From Methanofollis tationis (GTDB lineage Archaea > Halobacteriota > Methanomicrobia > Methanomicrobiales > Methanofollaceae): DNA of 64,000 nucleotides. Each line of letters starts with the position of its first letter. Within the stretch, counting starts at the first letter, position 1. The notes under the pieces were generated by a model that did not search any database, was not told the DNA's origin, and saw only the letters and a program-made list of their open reading frames with translations. The translations under genes were made by a program, and so were the position numbers. Positions 24,659 through 33,919 of the stretch are shown in pieces. The stretch spans positions 879,104 through 943,103 of the forward strand of contig NZ_JABXWR010000001.1 of NCBI RefSeq assembly GCF_013377755.1. The letters are read 5' to 3'.

Positions 24659-25800
24659 TACTCCCTGACAGAGGGCCAGACGATCTCCACGGCCCCCTGC
24701 GGGCAGAGCTCCTGGCAGCAGAAACACCTGATACACTCTTTTTCGTCGATCTGCGGGATCTCGCCCGGCACAAACGTGATCGCATGCGGCGGGCAGACGG
24801 CGGCGCAGGTGCCGCACGCCGTGCACCGTCCCGAGTCGATGACCGGGCGCGCGGCGACGAGCCGCCCGCCAAACTGCGCGACAAACGACGGCAGCGACGG
24901 GGGCGACGCCGGGGCCGGGACGAAATCGGCCACCCGCACTTCCGCAATGGGCGGGCCGTGGACCAGGACATCTAAAAGGCCCGTCGGCCCCTCCCCGCGC
25001 GCAGCGGCGCGAGCGATCGTCGGGACCGAGAGGGGATCGAGGCCGATGACCAGGGCAGCCGCGCAGTCCAGGGCGGTGCAGCTCGCCGAGGCGGCGAGCA
25101 GCCCGATCAGACGGGGATCGCCGCTCTGCGGGCCCTTCCCCTCCATCCCGACGACGGCGTCCATGATAGAGAGCGACGGCTGGATGGCGGCGTGGAGGTC
25201 GAGGAGGAGGTCGGCAAAGACCTCACGGTCCCGGCCCGCGTGGAGGTGGTAGGCCGCCTTCGTGATGCCGGGAATGCAGCCGTACAGAATTTTCACCGCC
25301 CCGGAGTATGCGGTGAGCTGGTGGGTCTTCAGTTTTGGCAGGCAGATCACGGCGTCGGCGTCTAAAACGGCCTTTGCGATCGTGAACCGGCGGAAGAAAC
25401 GGCCGTCAGACGACGGGACGGCGACGCTCTCGTCGTCAAAGTACACATACTCGCAGCCGGTCTCCTCGATCACCCCCATCATCCCGGTCGTCTCGAGGAG
25501 TGCGTCGTACGAAGATGGGGTGTTCTGCCCGCCGGGCGAATCGCCGATCACCGGGACGCCCCCGCACGCCTGCACCGCCTCGACCACCGCCCGCACCACG
25601 GCCGGGTGCGTCGTCACCGCCCGTTCAGGCGGCCGGGCCGAGAGGAGGTTGGGCTTCACCAGAACGCGCATACCAGGTGCTACGAACGCCGCCATGCCGC
25701 CGAGGGGCGCCAGCACCGCAGAGAGAGCAGAGCCCACTTCGTCAGGGCCGTACGAGCGGCAGCGGGCAAGAGATACAGGATCGAACATCGAAACCCTCAT
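24655..25800 (-). CDS. DUF362 protein with C-terminal 2x[4Fe-4S] ferredoxin domain
   Basis: 381 residues. DUF362 core (about 1-300) with VLVKPNLLSARPPERAVTTHP, PVIGDSPGGQ, VICLPKLKTHQLTAYSGAVK and KAAYHLHAGRD. The C-terminal ferredoxin has two cluster motifs, CTACGTCAAVCPPHA and CIRCFCCQELCPQGA. Family function is not established; members occur widely in anaerobes. The start at 25800 (MRVSMFDPVSLARC) fits the family; an in-frame ATG at 25836 is the alternative. The last four bases overlap the convergent propeller gene. Confidence 0.87.
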   Translation of the reverse strand: MRVSMFDPVSLARCRSYGPDEVGSALSAVLAPLGGMAAFVAPGMRVLVKPNLLSARPPERAVTTHPAVVRAVVEAVQACGGVPVIGDSPGGQNTPSSYDALLETTGMMGVIEETGCEYVYFDDESVAVPSSDGRFFRRFTIAKAVLDADAVICLPKLKTHQLTAYSGAVKILYGCIPGITKAAYHLHAGRDREVFADLLLDLHAAIQPSLSIMDAVVGMEGKGPQSGDPRLIGLLAASASCTALDCAAALVIGLDPLSVPTIARAAARGEGPTGLLDVLVHGPPIAEVRVADFVPAPASPPSLPSFVAQFGGRLVAARPVIDSGRCTACGTCAAVCPPHAITFVPGEIPQIDEKECIRCFCCQELCPQGAVEIVWPSVREY

Positions 25801-25878
25801 GCACGCTGCGTATCCGGTTCCACCCGGTTCATCCATATCTTCTTATTCGCAGGCGCGGAATCACTCATAGGTGAAAAA

Positions 25879-26442
25879 ATGGACCTGATCACAATTATTC
25901 TGATCGCCGTCGTCGTTATCGTCGTCCTTGCCCTCATCGGGTGGTTCGTGAGCATCTACAACCGCTTCATGAACCTGAAGAACTCGGGCGAGGCAACGCT
26001 CGGGCAGATCAGGGTCGCCATGAAGAAACGCCTCGACCAGATCGAGCAGCTCCTCGGCGCCGTCAAGAGTTATGCCTCCTTCGAGAAGGAAACGCTCACC
26101 CAGGTGACGGCGATGCGCGCCGGCCTTGGAAAGGCCGACCCCGGCGACCTCAACGAGGTGGAGCGGCAGTCGCGCTCGCTTATCGGCAGGCTTTTCGCCG
26201 TCGCCGAGGCATATCCCGACCTGAAGACGCAGGCGACCGTCTCAGAACTGACCGCCTCCATCAGGAGCATCGAGGACGAGATCGCCCGCCAGCGCTACAC
26301 CTACAACAACATCGCCCAGCAGCTCAACACGATGACCGAGACGATCCCCTCAAACATCGTCGCCTCTCTCATCCACATGAACAAGCTGGACTACCTTGAG
26401 TTTGAGGAAGAGATCGAGCGGGCGCCGAAGATCGCATTCTGA
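25879..26442 (+). CDS. lemA: LemA family protein
   Basis: 187 residues: one N-terminal membrane helix (about 3-24), then the LemA helical domain with YNRFMNLKNSGEATLGQIRVAMKKRLDQI and YTYNNIAQQLNTMTETIPSNIVA. ATG at 25879 follows AGGTGAAAAA. LemA proteins are membrane-tethered helical bundles of unclear function, commonly paired with DUF2207/TPM-type membrane proteins, as here. The next gene follows the stop after 10 bases. Confidence 0.93.
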   Translation: MDLITIILIAVVVIVVLALIGWFVSIYNRFMNLKNSGEATLGQIRVAMKKRLDQIEQLLGAVKSYASFEKETLTQVTAMRAGLGKADPGDLNEVERQSRSLIGRLFAVAEAYPDLKTQATVSELTASIRSIEDEIARQRYTYNNIAQQLNTMTETIPSNIVASLIHMNKLDYLEFEEEIERAPKIAF

Positions 26443-26452
26443 GGTGGTTCCG

Positions 26453-28270
26453 CTGAGCGAAAACCGGCAGATTGCCACCCTCATCCTCATCACCTTTTTC
26501 CTCGGCGTCCTTGCAGTCGGCGCCGCCGTGGTGCTGCCCCCCCTCTTCGAGGGCGACCTGGTCGTCGACGATTACCAGGCTGTCTTCTACGAGAACGGCA
26601 CTCTCATCGAACGCTACACCTATGACGTCCGGGTTTCGGGCGAGTACCGGATGCTCTTCCGCTACTTCGACGATACCCTGACCTTTGCGGATAGGGAGAG
26701 CGCGCACATCAAATATCTCGGCATGGAGGTGCCCGAAGGCGTCATCGGCTACGCAAAGGACTATTCCGGCGATATCGTCGTCGTCCCGGACGCAACCGAG
26801 ACAGAGAAGGCGTTCATCAGGCAGAACGCCTACGCGAACGAGCTCGGGATCTACACCCCCGCATACTTCGACACCGGGACCTACACCGTGGAGTACCGTT
26901 ACGCCGTCGTCCCGCCAATCGAGTACGACAACGTGAACACGCACCTCAACCTGAAACTGGTGCGTGAGCACATCCCGTACCGCCACCTCTCGATCATCCT
27001 CCCTGACTGGAGCGGGATCGAGGCGGTCTATGCCTACCCGCCCGGTCTGGACGTCGCCGAGGACGGTAACACCGTGACGATCACCGGGAGCGCCCCTGAG
27101 AACGACATCGTGGCAGTCGAACTCCTTCTCGACGCGGGGGCGAAGGACCGCTTAAACGGCGTCCTATCTCAGGTGGAAGACTTGAAGGGAAAGACCGAGT
27201 CGGGCGCCTTCTGGTACAACCTCCCCTACTCTGCAGCCTTCGCCCTCTTTGTCATTGCAGCCTTGCTCGCCCTCGTCATCCCCTTCGCCCTCCTCCTCGT
27301 CTACCGGCGCCGGGGACAGGAGAAGGCGTTCACGGTCCCCGAGTACCTCAGCGTCACCCCGAACACCGCCATGAAGCCGTGGCAGGTGAACCTCCTCTTC
27401 ACGGGCGACGTAATCGATTTCGACGAGAACGGCTTCTATGCGACGGTGCTCGATCTCCACCGGAAGGGCGCCCTGACCGTGAAGGAGAAGACCGAAGGGA
27501 AGGGCGTTTTGATCACCGTCAACACTCAGACCTCGGACGACGCCTACGAGCAGCGGGTGCTCACCTACCTCTCCAACCTCACCGAAGGCCGGACTTTCGA
27601 CACCGCCACCGTCGAGGCGCTCGCGGCCAGGGCTGCGCACGACAAGGCGGCCGAGACGGCGATCATGCGGTTCCAGGGCGGGCTCAAGGCCCTCCAGAGC
27701 AGCGTGGACGCCTCGCTCTCCCGCCGGTATGCCACCGACGGCCGGACCCTTGTCGCCCCCCTCCTCTTCCCGGGCGTCATCGTCCTCGCCCTTGCCGTCC
27801 TGGTCATCGTCATGGCGCCGGCGACAGGCTACCTTGCCTTCCCGGCGATCTTCCTCTCAGGAGCGGCGATCGCCGAGGTGGCTGTCGCCCTCGCCTTCCC
27901 CTCCACCCTCTTCGGCCACTGGAAGGACGACCGCTACCGGGAGAAACTGGAGTGGGACGCCTTCGCCCGCTTCCTCTCAGACCTGGCACAGATCAGGAAG
28001 TACGCCCCCGCCGACATCTCGATGTGGGGCGAGTGGCTGGTCTACGGCACCGCCCTCGGCGTCGGCGATCAGGTCGAGGCGGCGATGAAAGACCTGAATA
28101 TCAACATCAGGGAGGCCGGCATGCCCCTCTATTCCACGATGCACCTCGGCTTCGTCCCGATCGTCGCCTTCGCCCCGCCCTCGGCTGGCGGCGGCGGAGG
28201 CGGCTTCGGTGGCGGGGGCGGCTTCGGTGGCGGTGGAGGCTTTGGCGGTGGGGGCGTCGGCGGGCGATAA
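26453..28270 (+). CDS. DUF2207 membrane protein with Gly-rich tail
   Basis: 605 residues from CTG 26453. An N-terminal membrane helix is followed by an extracellular beta domain (about 30-240), a membrane helix (about 255-280), a cytoplasmic region, two to three further helices (about 435-490), and a tail of GGGGGFGGGGGFGGG type, which is characteristic of the family. No ATG lies near: the CTG sits five bases after GAGGTGG (26441-26447), exactly the arrangement used for the ATG of mtrA. GTG at 26444 overlaps that site and ATG 26396 lies inside lemA. It pairs with LemA in an operon; function unknown. Confidence 0.85.
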   Translation: MSENRQIATLILITFFLGVLAVGAAVVLPPLFEGDLVVDDYQAVFYENGTLIERYTYDVRVSGEYRMLFRYFDDTLTFADRESAHIKYLGMEVPEGVIGYAKDYSGDIVVVPDATETEKAFIRQNAYANELGIYTPAYFDTGTYTVEYRYAVVPPIEYDNVNTHLNLKLVREHIPYRHLSIILPDWSGIEAVYAYPPGLDVAEDGNTVTITGSAPENDIVAVELLLDAGAKDRLNGVLSQVEDLKGKTESGAFWYNLPYSAAFALFVIAALLALVIPFALLLVYRRRGQEKAFTVPEYLSVTPNTAMKPWQVNLLFTGDVIDFDENGFYATVLDLHRKGALTVKEKTEGKGVLITVNTQTSDDAYEQRVLTYLSNLTEGRTFDTATVEALAARAAHDKAAETAIMRFQGGLKALQSSVDASLSRRYATDGRTLVAPLLFPGVIVLALAVLVIVMAPATGYLAFPAIFLSGAAIAEVAVALAFPSTLFGHWKDDRYREKLEWDAFARFLSDLAQIRKYAPADISMWGEWLVYGTALGVGDQVEAAMKDLNINIREAGMPLYSTMHLGFVPIVAFAPPSAGGGGGGFGGGGGFGGGGGFGGGGVGGR

Positions 28271-28382
28271 GAGCCCCCGGGCCTCCATCACACTCTCCAG
28301 AACATATTCACTCTCTTTTTCAAACCCGGAGAGACACCCCACCCTCCAAAGTATTATGAGCGCCGGGGCAGAAGAGGGGCAC

Positions 28383-29321
28383 ATGCAGCGGACATGCGTC
28401 ATCTATGAGAGCAAATACGGCTCGACGGCAGAGATCGCCGGGGCAATCGCCCTCGTCCTCGGGCCGGCGCGGACCTGCAGGCCAGAGGAGTTTTCCAGCG
28501 AGATGCGGTCCTTCGACCTCTTTGTGATCGGCACGCCCATCTACAACGGCAATGTTGCACCCTCGATACGACGGTTCGTCGAGACCAACGCCTCATGGCT
28601 GCGAAAAAAGACGGTGGCATTCTTCTGCACCTGCATAAACCTGCACAAGGGTCACGAATACCTCAAAGAACTGCGTGAGATGATGGGGGACGACGCCCCG
28701 GCGGTGGCCTTCGGCGGCCGCATGGAGGTGCGGCACCTTGACCGGGACGACCTGACCGCCCTCTCCCTCTACGCGAAAAAGACCGATTTTACCCTCGAAG
28801 ACCGGGACCTGACCGACATGGGAGCGGTGACCGCCTTCGCCCTCGCCCTGCGCGAGCGGATGGCATGCGGGGGGCAGATGGCCGAAACGGAGATCAGGAC
28901 GGCGGTCGAGGACTACTTAAAGGCCCACCACATCTGCGTCCTCGCCACCGGCCATGACAACCGGGTCAGGGCGACGACGGTCGATTACCTCTTCGAGAAC
29001 GGGAAGATTTACATCTACAGCGAGGGAGGCGAGAAGTTTGCGCACCTCCTCAGAAACCCGGCGGCCGCCATCGCCGTCTATACGCAATACACCTCGATGG
29101 AGGATATCGCGGGGCTCCAGATCGAGGGTAAGGCCGAGATCCTCAGGCCGGGCGCCGCCGGGCACGCGGAGGCGCTCGCCCTGCGGGATATCGACCCCGA
29201 CCGACTCAGGGCCTTAAACGCCGACATAAACGTCATCAGGATCACGCCTGAGAAGGCCGAGTTCCTCAACGCCGCATTCAAGCGGCAGGGCCATGCAATG
29301 AAGCAGACCCTCCGCTACTGA
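28383..29321 (+). CDS. Flavodoxin domain fused to FMN-binding pyridoxamine-oxidase-like domain
   Basis: 312 residues. N-terminal flavodoxin-like domain (1 to about 150) with YESKYGSTAEIAGAIA (phosphate loop) and VIGTPIYNGNVAPSIRRF. The C-terminal domain (about 170-312) resembles the pyridoxamine 5'-phosphate oxidase/flavin reductase split barrel (HHICVLATGHDNRVRATTVDYLFENGKIYIYSEGGEKF). Probably a two-flavin redox protein. ATG 28383 follows GAGGGGCAC. The 3' end overlaps the convergent trpF by seven bases. Confidence 0.85.
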   Translation: MQRTCVIYESKYGSTAEIAGAIALVLGPARTCRPEEFSSEMRSFDLFVIGTPIYNGNVAPSIRRFVETNASWLRKKTVAFFCTCINLHKGHEYLKELREMMGDDAPAVAFGGRMEVRHLDRDDLTALSLYAKKTDFTLEDRDLTDMGAVTAFALALRERMACGGQMAETEIRTAVEDYLKAHHICVLATGHDNRVRATTVDYLFENGKIYIYSEGGEKFAHLLRNPAAAIAVYTQYTSMEDIAGLQIEGKAEILRPGAAGHAEALALRDIDPDRLRALNADINVIRITPEKAEFLNAAFKRQGHAMKQTLRY

Positions 29322-29908
29322 GGCGTAGCCTTCGCAGCGGCGATAAAGCGCTCGATCAGGCCGTGGTCCTTGACCCCAGGCGCCGTCTCCACCCCTGAAC
29401 AGACGTCCACCGCATAGGGGCGCACCGCGGCGATTGCCGCCCCCACGTTCTCAGGTGTGAGCCCGCCGGCAAGGATCACCGGGAGACTGCTCAGTTCCGC
29501 AAACGCCCTGGAAAAGGCCGGGTCGAAGGGGCGACCGGTCCCGCAGCTCTCGTCCACGATATACGCATCAGTCCTCCCCGGGGGCAGCGGCCTGCCCTGC
29601 CCGGTCACCCTGATCACCCTCGCCCCGGCATCCTCCGGCATCTCATGGGGATACGAGATCTGCACGGCCGTCGGGCGCAGGGCAAGGATCCGGTCGAGTT
29701 CATCGGGATCGGCCGTATGGGTCGCGACCACCGTCGCCGTGAACGGCCCGACGGCCGAGAAGACCGCACGCGCCGCACCGGCCCCGATCGAGCGCGGCGA
29801 GTCAGAGCACATCACCACGCCCACGGCGTCGGCCCCGGCCCTCTCGGCCGCAACGGCGTCCTCCACCCGGGTCAGCCCGCAGATCTTCACCCTGGGAGAG
29901 TATCCCAT
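29315..29908 (-). CDS. trpF: Phosphoribosylanthranilate isomerase
   Basis: 197 residues, (beta/alpha)8 barrel enzyme of tryptophan synthesis. Diagnostic VKICGLTRVEDA at the N-terminus (catalytic Cys in KICG), PRSIG, VILAGGLTPENV and VDVCSGVE near the C-terminus. The start at 29908 (MGYSPRVKICG) is chosen over 29917 because GAGGT is then spaced normally. It stands alone: no other trp gene is in the window. Confidence 0.93.
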   Translation of the reverse strand: MGYSPRVKICGLTRVEDAVAAERAGADAVGVVMCSDSPRSIGAGAARAVFSAVGPFTATVVATHTADPDELDRILALRPTAVQISYPHEMPEDAGARVIRVTGQGRPLPPGRTDAYIVDESCGTGRPFDPAFSRAFAELSSLPVILAGGLTPENVGAAIAAVRPYAVDVCSGVETAPGVKDHGLIERFIAAAKATPQ

Positions 29909-29999
29909 CTGCCACATACCTCTACACTCTGCACCCGGCAGTGATGGACCCTTCGCCCGTCCGCAACCTTCACAAGATCAGCAGTCCACCCCATCAACC

Positions 30000-31349
30000 A
30001 TGGACGAAGACACCTGCTGGAACAGAGAGATCGAGACGATGGAGAGGGGCGACCTCGACGCCCTGGTCGACGAGCGGGTGCGCTACACCGTGAGGTACGC
30101 AAACGAGCACTCCCCCTTCTACCGGAAATGGTTTGCCGCCCACCGGATCGACCCGGCCTCAGTCACCTGCCACGAAGACCTCCTCGAACTCCCGGTCATC
30201 GGCGGCTGGACGATCAGGGAGCATCAGCCCCCGATCACCGACGAGTTCGGGTTCTGCTCTGTGGACGAAAAAGAGGTCTTCACCATCCACGAAACGAGCG
30301 GGACGAGCGGGGTTCCGAAAGCCTTCTTCCTGACATGGGACGACTGGCTCCGCTATGCCGAGAAGTACTCCCGGGCCTTTACGATGGAGGGGATCAGCCC
30401 GGGCGACCGCATGGTCATCTGCGCCTCATACGGGATGAACGTCGGGGCGAACACGATGACGCTCGCGGCGCACTCGATGGGGGTGACCGTCATCCCCACG
30501 GGGAAATGCACCTTCCCGGTGCGCGTGATCCGCTCCTACCGCCCGACAGCGATCGTCGGCAGCGTCTTCAAACTCCTCAGGCTGGCGCGCAGGCTCTCAG
30601 AGGAGGGGATCGACCCGGCCGAATCAGGCGTGCGCCGGTTGATCGTCGGCGGAGAGAGCTTCGCCGAAGAGGCGCGCACCCATCTCGAAGGGGTCTGGGG
30701 GTGCCCGGTCTACAACACCTACGGCTCAACCGAGGGGACGATGTGCGGCGAGTGCAGGGTGAAGAACGGGCTGCACTGCCCTGAAGACCTGGTCCATGTC
30801 GACCTCTACGACCCGGCGATGGAGCGCTTCGTCAGGGATGGGGAGAAGGGAAGGCTCGTCCTCACCACACTCATCCCGGTCGGGGAAAAGGCCGGCACCC
30901 TCCTGATCAACTACGACACCGAGGACAACAGCCGCGTCCTGACCAGAGATCGGTGCGCATGCGGCCGGACGCACATGAAGATCGAACCGCCCTGGCGTGA
31001 CGCCGAGACGATCGTCGTCCATGGATGTGCCATCAACCGGATCGACATCGAGCGCGCCGTCTTCCAGCCCGAGAACATGAAGAGCATCACCGGCGAATAC
31101 GAGGCGTTCCTCTACGGCGACGGGGATGAGACGACGCTGCGGGTGAGCATGGAGTGCATCGACCCGGCGGCCGCGGATCAGGCCGCGATTAAAAGGTCAT
31201 TTTTCAACACCCTCTTCCATGAAAGACCCGAACTCTCAGAGATCTATGAAGAAGGACAGCTCTCGGTGATCTTCAACTTCACCCCTCCCGGCGGTCTCGA
31301 ACTTGCCGCGATCAGGGGGAGGCCGAAACGGCTCGTTGACCGCAGGTAA
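30000..31349 (+). CDS. Coenzyme F390 synthetase / phenylacetate-CoA ligase-like enzyme
   Basis: 449 residues of the AMP-forming adenylate family. ATP-binding TSGTSGVPK at 99-107, YGSTEGTMCGECRVKN near 240, and CACGRTHMK with the conserved Cys cluster. Methanogen members adenylylate coenzyme F420 to F390 under oxidative stress (gene called ftsA in Methanothermobacter, not the cell-division gene). ATG at 30000 chosen; upstream in-frame codons run antisense through trpF. Substrate assignment rests on taxonomic context; a phenylacetate-CoA ligase role cannot be excluded. Confidence 0.82.
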   Translation: MDEDTCWNREIETMERGDLDALVDERVRYTVRYANEHSPFYRKWFAAHRIDPASVTCHEDLLELPVIGGWTIREHQPPITDEFGFCSVDEKEVFTIHETSGTSGVPKAFFLTWDDWLRYAEKYSRAFTMEGISPGDRMVICASYGMNVGANTMTLAAHSMGVTVIPTGKCTFPVRVIRSYRPTAIVGSVFKLLRLARRLSEEGIDPAESGVRRLIVGGESFAEEARTHLEGVWGCPVYNTYGSTEGTMCGECRVKNGLHCPEDLVHVDLYDPAMERFVRDGEKGRLVLTTLIPVGEKAGTLLINYDTEDNSRVLTRDRCACGRTHMKIEPPWRDAETIVVHGCAINRIDIERAVFQPENMKSITGEYEAFLYGDGDETTLRVSMECIDPAAADQAAIKRSFFNTLFHERPELSEIYEEGQLSVIFNFTPPGGLELAAIRGRPKRLVDRR

Positions 31350-31382
31350 AGATTAACATCTGGCAGGAGTTAAATAGACAGA

Positions 31383-31486
31383 TTTAATATACCCGGCATC
31401 AAGGGGTTACATAGCCGGAGGCATGTGGCGTGCTGCGGCGCATTGCCTTCAGGCCCAATTTCTGGCACCTGAAACCTCCTTTTTTT
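31383..31486 (+). ncRNA. Candidate small structured RNA with its own promoter and terminator
   Basis: A TATA-like TTTAATATA (31383-31391) is followed, at the right distance, by a compact structured segment. GGAGG (31417-31421) pairs with CCTCC (31475-31479), enclosing TTCAGG (31448-31453) paired with CCTGAA (31468-31473), plus a GC-rich arm between. A seven-T run (31480-31486) follows immediately. The predicted transcript is about 75-80 nt. There is no open frame and no match to tRNA. Not recognised as a known family. Confidence 0.45.
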
Positions 31487-31520
31487 AAGAATTATCTTGA
31501 AAAATAAGTTTTTTTCCGCC

Positions 31521-31937
31521 TTACGCAAAGACGGGGGTTCCGTCCTCTGCGCGCAGGCTGCTGCGCCCCCAGATCACCTCGCCGCCCTTGACGGCATAGG
31601 AGTTGAGGTAGAAGAGATCCACGCCCTTTGTGTCTGCCGGCACTTTCACGTCCCTGGGGACGACGAGAAGGGCCTTTGCGACCGGAATCTTCCGGGCCTT
31701 GAGGCCCATGACCGATGCGTTGAGGGCTTCGAAGTCGGTGGCCGGTACCTCGGCGGCAATCTTCACATTGACCAGGATGCGCTCCACCATGCCGGGCTTT
31801 TTCCTGATCAGGAGATAGTCCGGGTCCGCGCCATCGATACGGGGGCGGCGCTCAAGAGTCCAGCCTTCTTCATTCCTGTAGGCCTTCTTCAGGTCGCGCT
31901 CAACCGTATTGTAAAAACCTTCTTTCGTTGCACCCAT
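31521..31937 (-). CDS. Hypothetical protein
   Basis: 138 residues from ATG 31937 (MGATKEGFYNTVERDLKKAY), preceded by GAGTGG; an in-frame ATG at 31991 is the alternative. A Lys/Arg-rich soluble alpha/beta protein with alternating segments (RILVNVKIAAE, VAKALLVVPRDVKV, GVDLFYLNSYAVKGGEVIWG), which suggests a small nuclease-like or restriction-endonuclase-like fold, though no catalytic motif is clear. Monocistronic by context. Confidence 0.75.
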   Translation of the reverse strand: MGATKEGFYNTVERDLKKAYRNEEGWTLERRPRIDGADPDYLLIRKKPGMVERILVNVKIAAEVPATDFEALNASVMGLKARKIPVAKALLVVPRDVKVPADTKGVDLFYLNSYAVKGGEVIWGRSSLRAEDGTPVFA

Positions 31938-32184
31938 TGATAATCCACTCTCATTACCTATACTTCCAGCAACATTAAAAGGGTTTTTCATTCGTCTTTA
32001 TCTGAGAGGGAGAGCCGGGATTTACACCGGCGGAAGAGGGGCCCCCGGCCAGAAAATCGCCGGAGGCCGCAGATTTTCAGAAAGGGAGGCGGTATTCCGG
32101 GAAGGTTCGCAAAGACCGGCCCGGGAAAAATAAGCCCCCGCCACCATCATCACGTTCTTGCCCTCCCATACCAACATGATACGG

Positions 32185-32433
32185 ATGAGCGGAGAGTGGA
32201 GACGCGATATCAGGCCCGGTCTGACCGTGGACATCGTCCTGAAAGCCGATCAGAGAACAGGAAAGAAGACGCGCGGTGTTGTCGCCGCCATCCTTACGAA
32301 TTCACCTCACCACCCGCACGGGATCAAGGTGAGACTCACCGACGGGCAGGTGGGCAGAGTCTGCGCGATCATCGCCCGATCAGGTGACGATCAGGGCGAC
32401 GCCGTCGATCAGACCGGCAAGAAGGATCGCTGA
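32185..32433 (+). CDS. YwbE family protein (DUF2196)
   Basis: 82 residues. Nearly the whole protein is the family signature: RRDIRPGLTVDIVLKADQRT, GKKTRGVVAAILTNSP, HPHGIKVRLTDGQVGRV. A basic small beta-barrel-like protein of unknown function found in bacteria and methanogens. In-frame ATGs at 32158 and 32176 are alternatives to 32185. It stands alone between two intergenic regions. Confidence 0.88.
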   Translation: MSGEWRRDIRPGLTVDIVLKADQRTGKKTRGVVAAILTNSPHHPHGIKVRLTDGQVGRVCAIIARSGDDQGDAVDQTGKKDR

Positions 32434-32527
32434 GGCCGGCCAATGAACGGCGCCACCCCACCGCCGCAGGTCAAGTTAACAAAAATAATTTAATTTTTTA
32501 AAATAGTTCATATGATCAGGTGAGAGA

Positions 32528-32761
32528 TTGCATTACTTCAAGGACGAAACCGTACTCCACCTCTACCTCTCTGTAAAGGACTGCAACGAACCGATGATAG
32601 ACGAAATCCAGCGCGACGCCGTGGATATCCTTTTCGGGATGGCGCGGGAAGGCAACGAAGAGGCGGTGGCCGCACTGCACGATCTCGCCCGGACGCCCTC
32701 CCTCCACCCCCTCCTGCGCGAGCAGATCAGGTACACCCCGGGCATCCCTCTGGCGAGGTGA
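32528..32761 (+). CDS. Small hypothetical protein with TTG start
   Basis: 77 residues starting at TTG 32528, five bases after AGGTGA (32517-32522). An AT-rich promoter-like stretch (about 32480-32515) precedes it. Acidic and helical (VKDCNEPMIDEIQRDAVDILFGMAREGNEEAVAALHDLART), which could be a pair of HEAT-like helices. Not recognised. Confidence 0.6.
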   Translation: MHYFKDETVLHLYLSVKDCNEPMIDEIQRDAVDILFGMAREGNEEAVAALHDLARTPSLHPLLREQIRYTPGIPLAR

Positions 32762-33390
32762 GCACAGGCACAAAGACCACGCACCAGCGTCTCAATGCCA
32801 TCCACACAATCCAGACACCCACCCCTCTTTTCAGGATCCGGGATGCGGGCGACACCGGCCCGGACCCCGGACTCATACCCTCAAGGCAATCGTCCACCGC
32901 ACCCTCATTACCCGTTCTCCTCCCCGCACCTTCGCGGCCTTCGCACCTTCGCGTGAGGTTCACCGGGAAAATCGACTTTGGAAAAATCCTATTCTGGTGT
33001 GCTTGAACCCGGGAACTGCTGCCCCCGGACCCCTGTGCAGGATAGGTGGGGATACGGCCCCCCGCACGCCCTGTTCGCTCTTCCCGGGGCCCATCCGTTC
33101 CAACGGGGTGAAACCCCCGGCAGGCAGTATGGGGAAGGCGGGGGATCCGCGCGCTCTCCCTGTGATTACAGGAGATATGTCAACCTCGGTATGAGGGATT
33201 CTACAAAGCCGGAAAATCACACAAAGGCACCGGCATCCAGATCAACCCTCCGCTTCACGCGAAGCCCTGACAGGAGGGGAGAGCCGCACATGAGCAATTT
33301 CTGCCTATCGAACGAGAGACAGAGAAGCCCAAAACAGGCGCACCTCAAACCGACCTACAAAAAACAGTTTGAAAAGAGACCAGAAAAAGA
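32762..33390. other. 629-bp region without genes
   Basis: Open frames on both strands lack ribosome binding sites and family resemblance. There are GC-rich, hairpin-prone phrases (GGGGT-GAA-ACCCC at about 33105-33116; CTGCCCCCGGACCCC at about 33018) loosely like those at 12990-13130. No tRNA, CRISPR or mobile element is seen. Confidence 0.5.
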
Positions 33391-33918
33391 TCAGCGGAGG
33401 GACGCGTCGATCGCCGCGTCCACAATCGCCCCGAGGCCCTCGACGTTCCAGCGCTCCGAGCTGAGCACCAGATCATACACCGAGAGATCCTCGATATCGA
33501 TCCCGTAATACGTCATATACCTGGTCCGCTCGCAGGCCTGCCGCTCCTCCGTATGGAGACGCGCAGCCTCCTCCTCCTCGCCGTCCCGCGAGGAGATGCG
33601 GCCGATGCGGCACTCAGGAGACGCCGTCAACCAGATCCTGATATCAGCGTTCGAGATCATCCAGCCAGACAGCCTCCCCTCGGCGACAATATTGTCCGCC
33701 GCCTCAGCCGTCTCCTTCTGGCGCGCATCGATCTGTTTGTCCACCGAGGGATCGGACTCGGCAAGGGCACCGAACGCAGCGAGCGACATGCCGCGCTCCT
33801 GCGCCAGCGCCCGAAACATCTCTCCCGCCGATATCACCCGGTAACCGTGCTTCTGAGCAAGATACCGGGCAAGCGACGTCGTGCCGCTCCCGGGCGGCCC
33901 GCTGATGGTGATCCGCAT
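33391..33918 (-). CDS. cmk: Cytidylate kinase
   Basis: 175 residues, archaeal-type CMP kinase: P-loop SGPPGSGTTSLAR at 6-18, then KHGYRVISAGEMFR, and LSGWMISNADIRIWLTA. It phosphorylates CMP/dCMP. It is the last recognisable gene of the ribosomal super-operon, two bases from the DUF106 gene, a position conserved in many archaea. Confidence 0.93.
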   Translation of the reverse strand: MRITISGPPGSGTTSLARYLAQKHGYRVISAGEMFRALAQERGMSLAAFGALAESDPSVDKQIDARQKETAEAADNIVAEGRLSGWMISNADIRIWLTASPECRIGRISSRDGEEEEAARLHTEERQACERTRYMTYYGIDIEDLSVYDLVLSSERWNVEGLGAIVDAAIDASLR

Positions 33919-33919
33919 C

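Noticed and set aside
30000-31349. Cell-division gene ftsA
   Set aside because: The name ftsA is used for F390 synthetase in methanogens; this protein is an adenylate-forming enzyme, not the actin-like FtsA.
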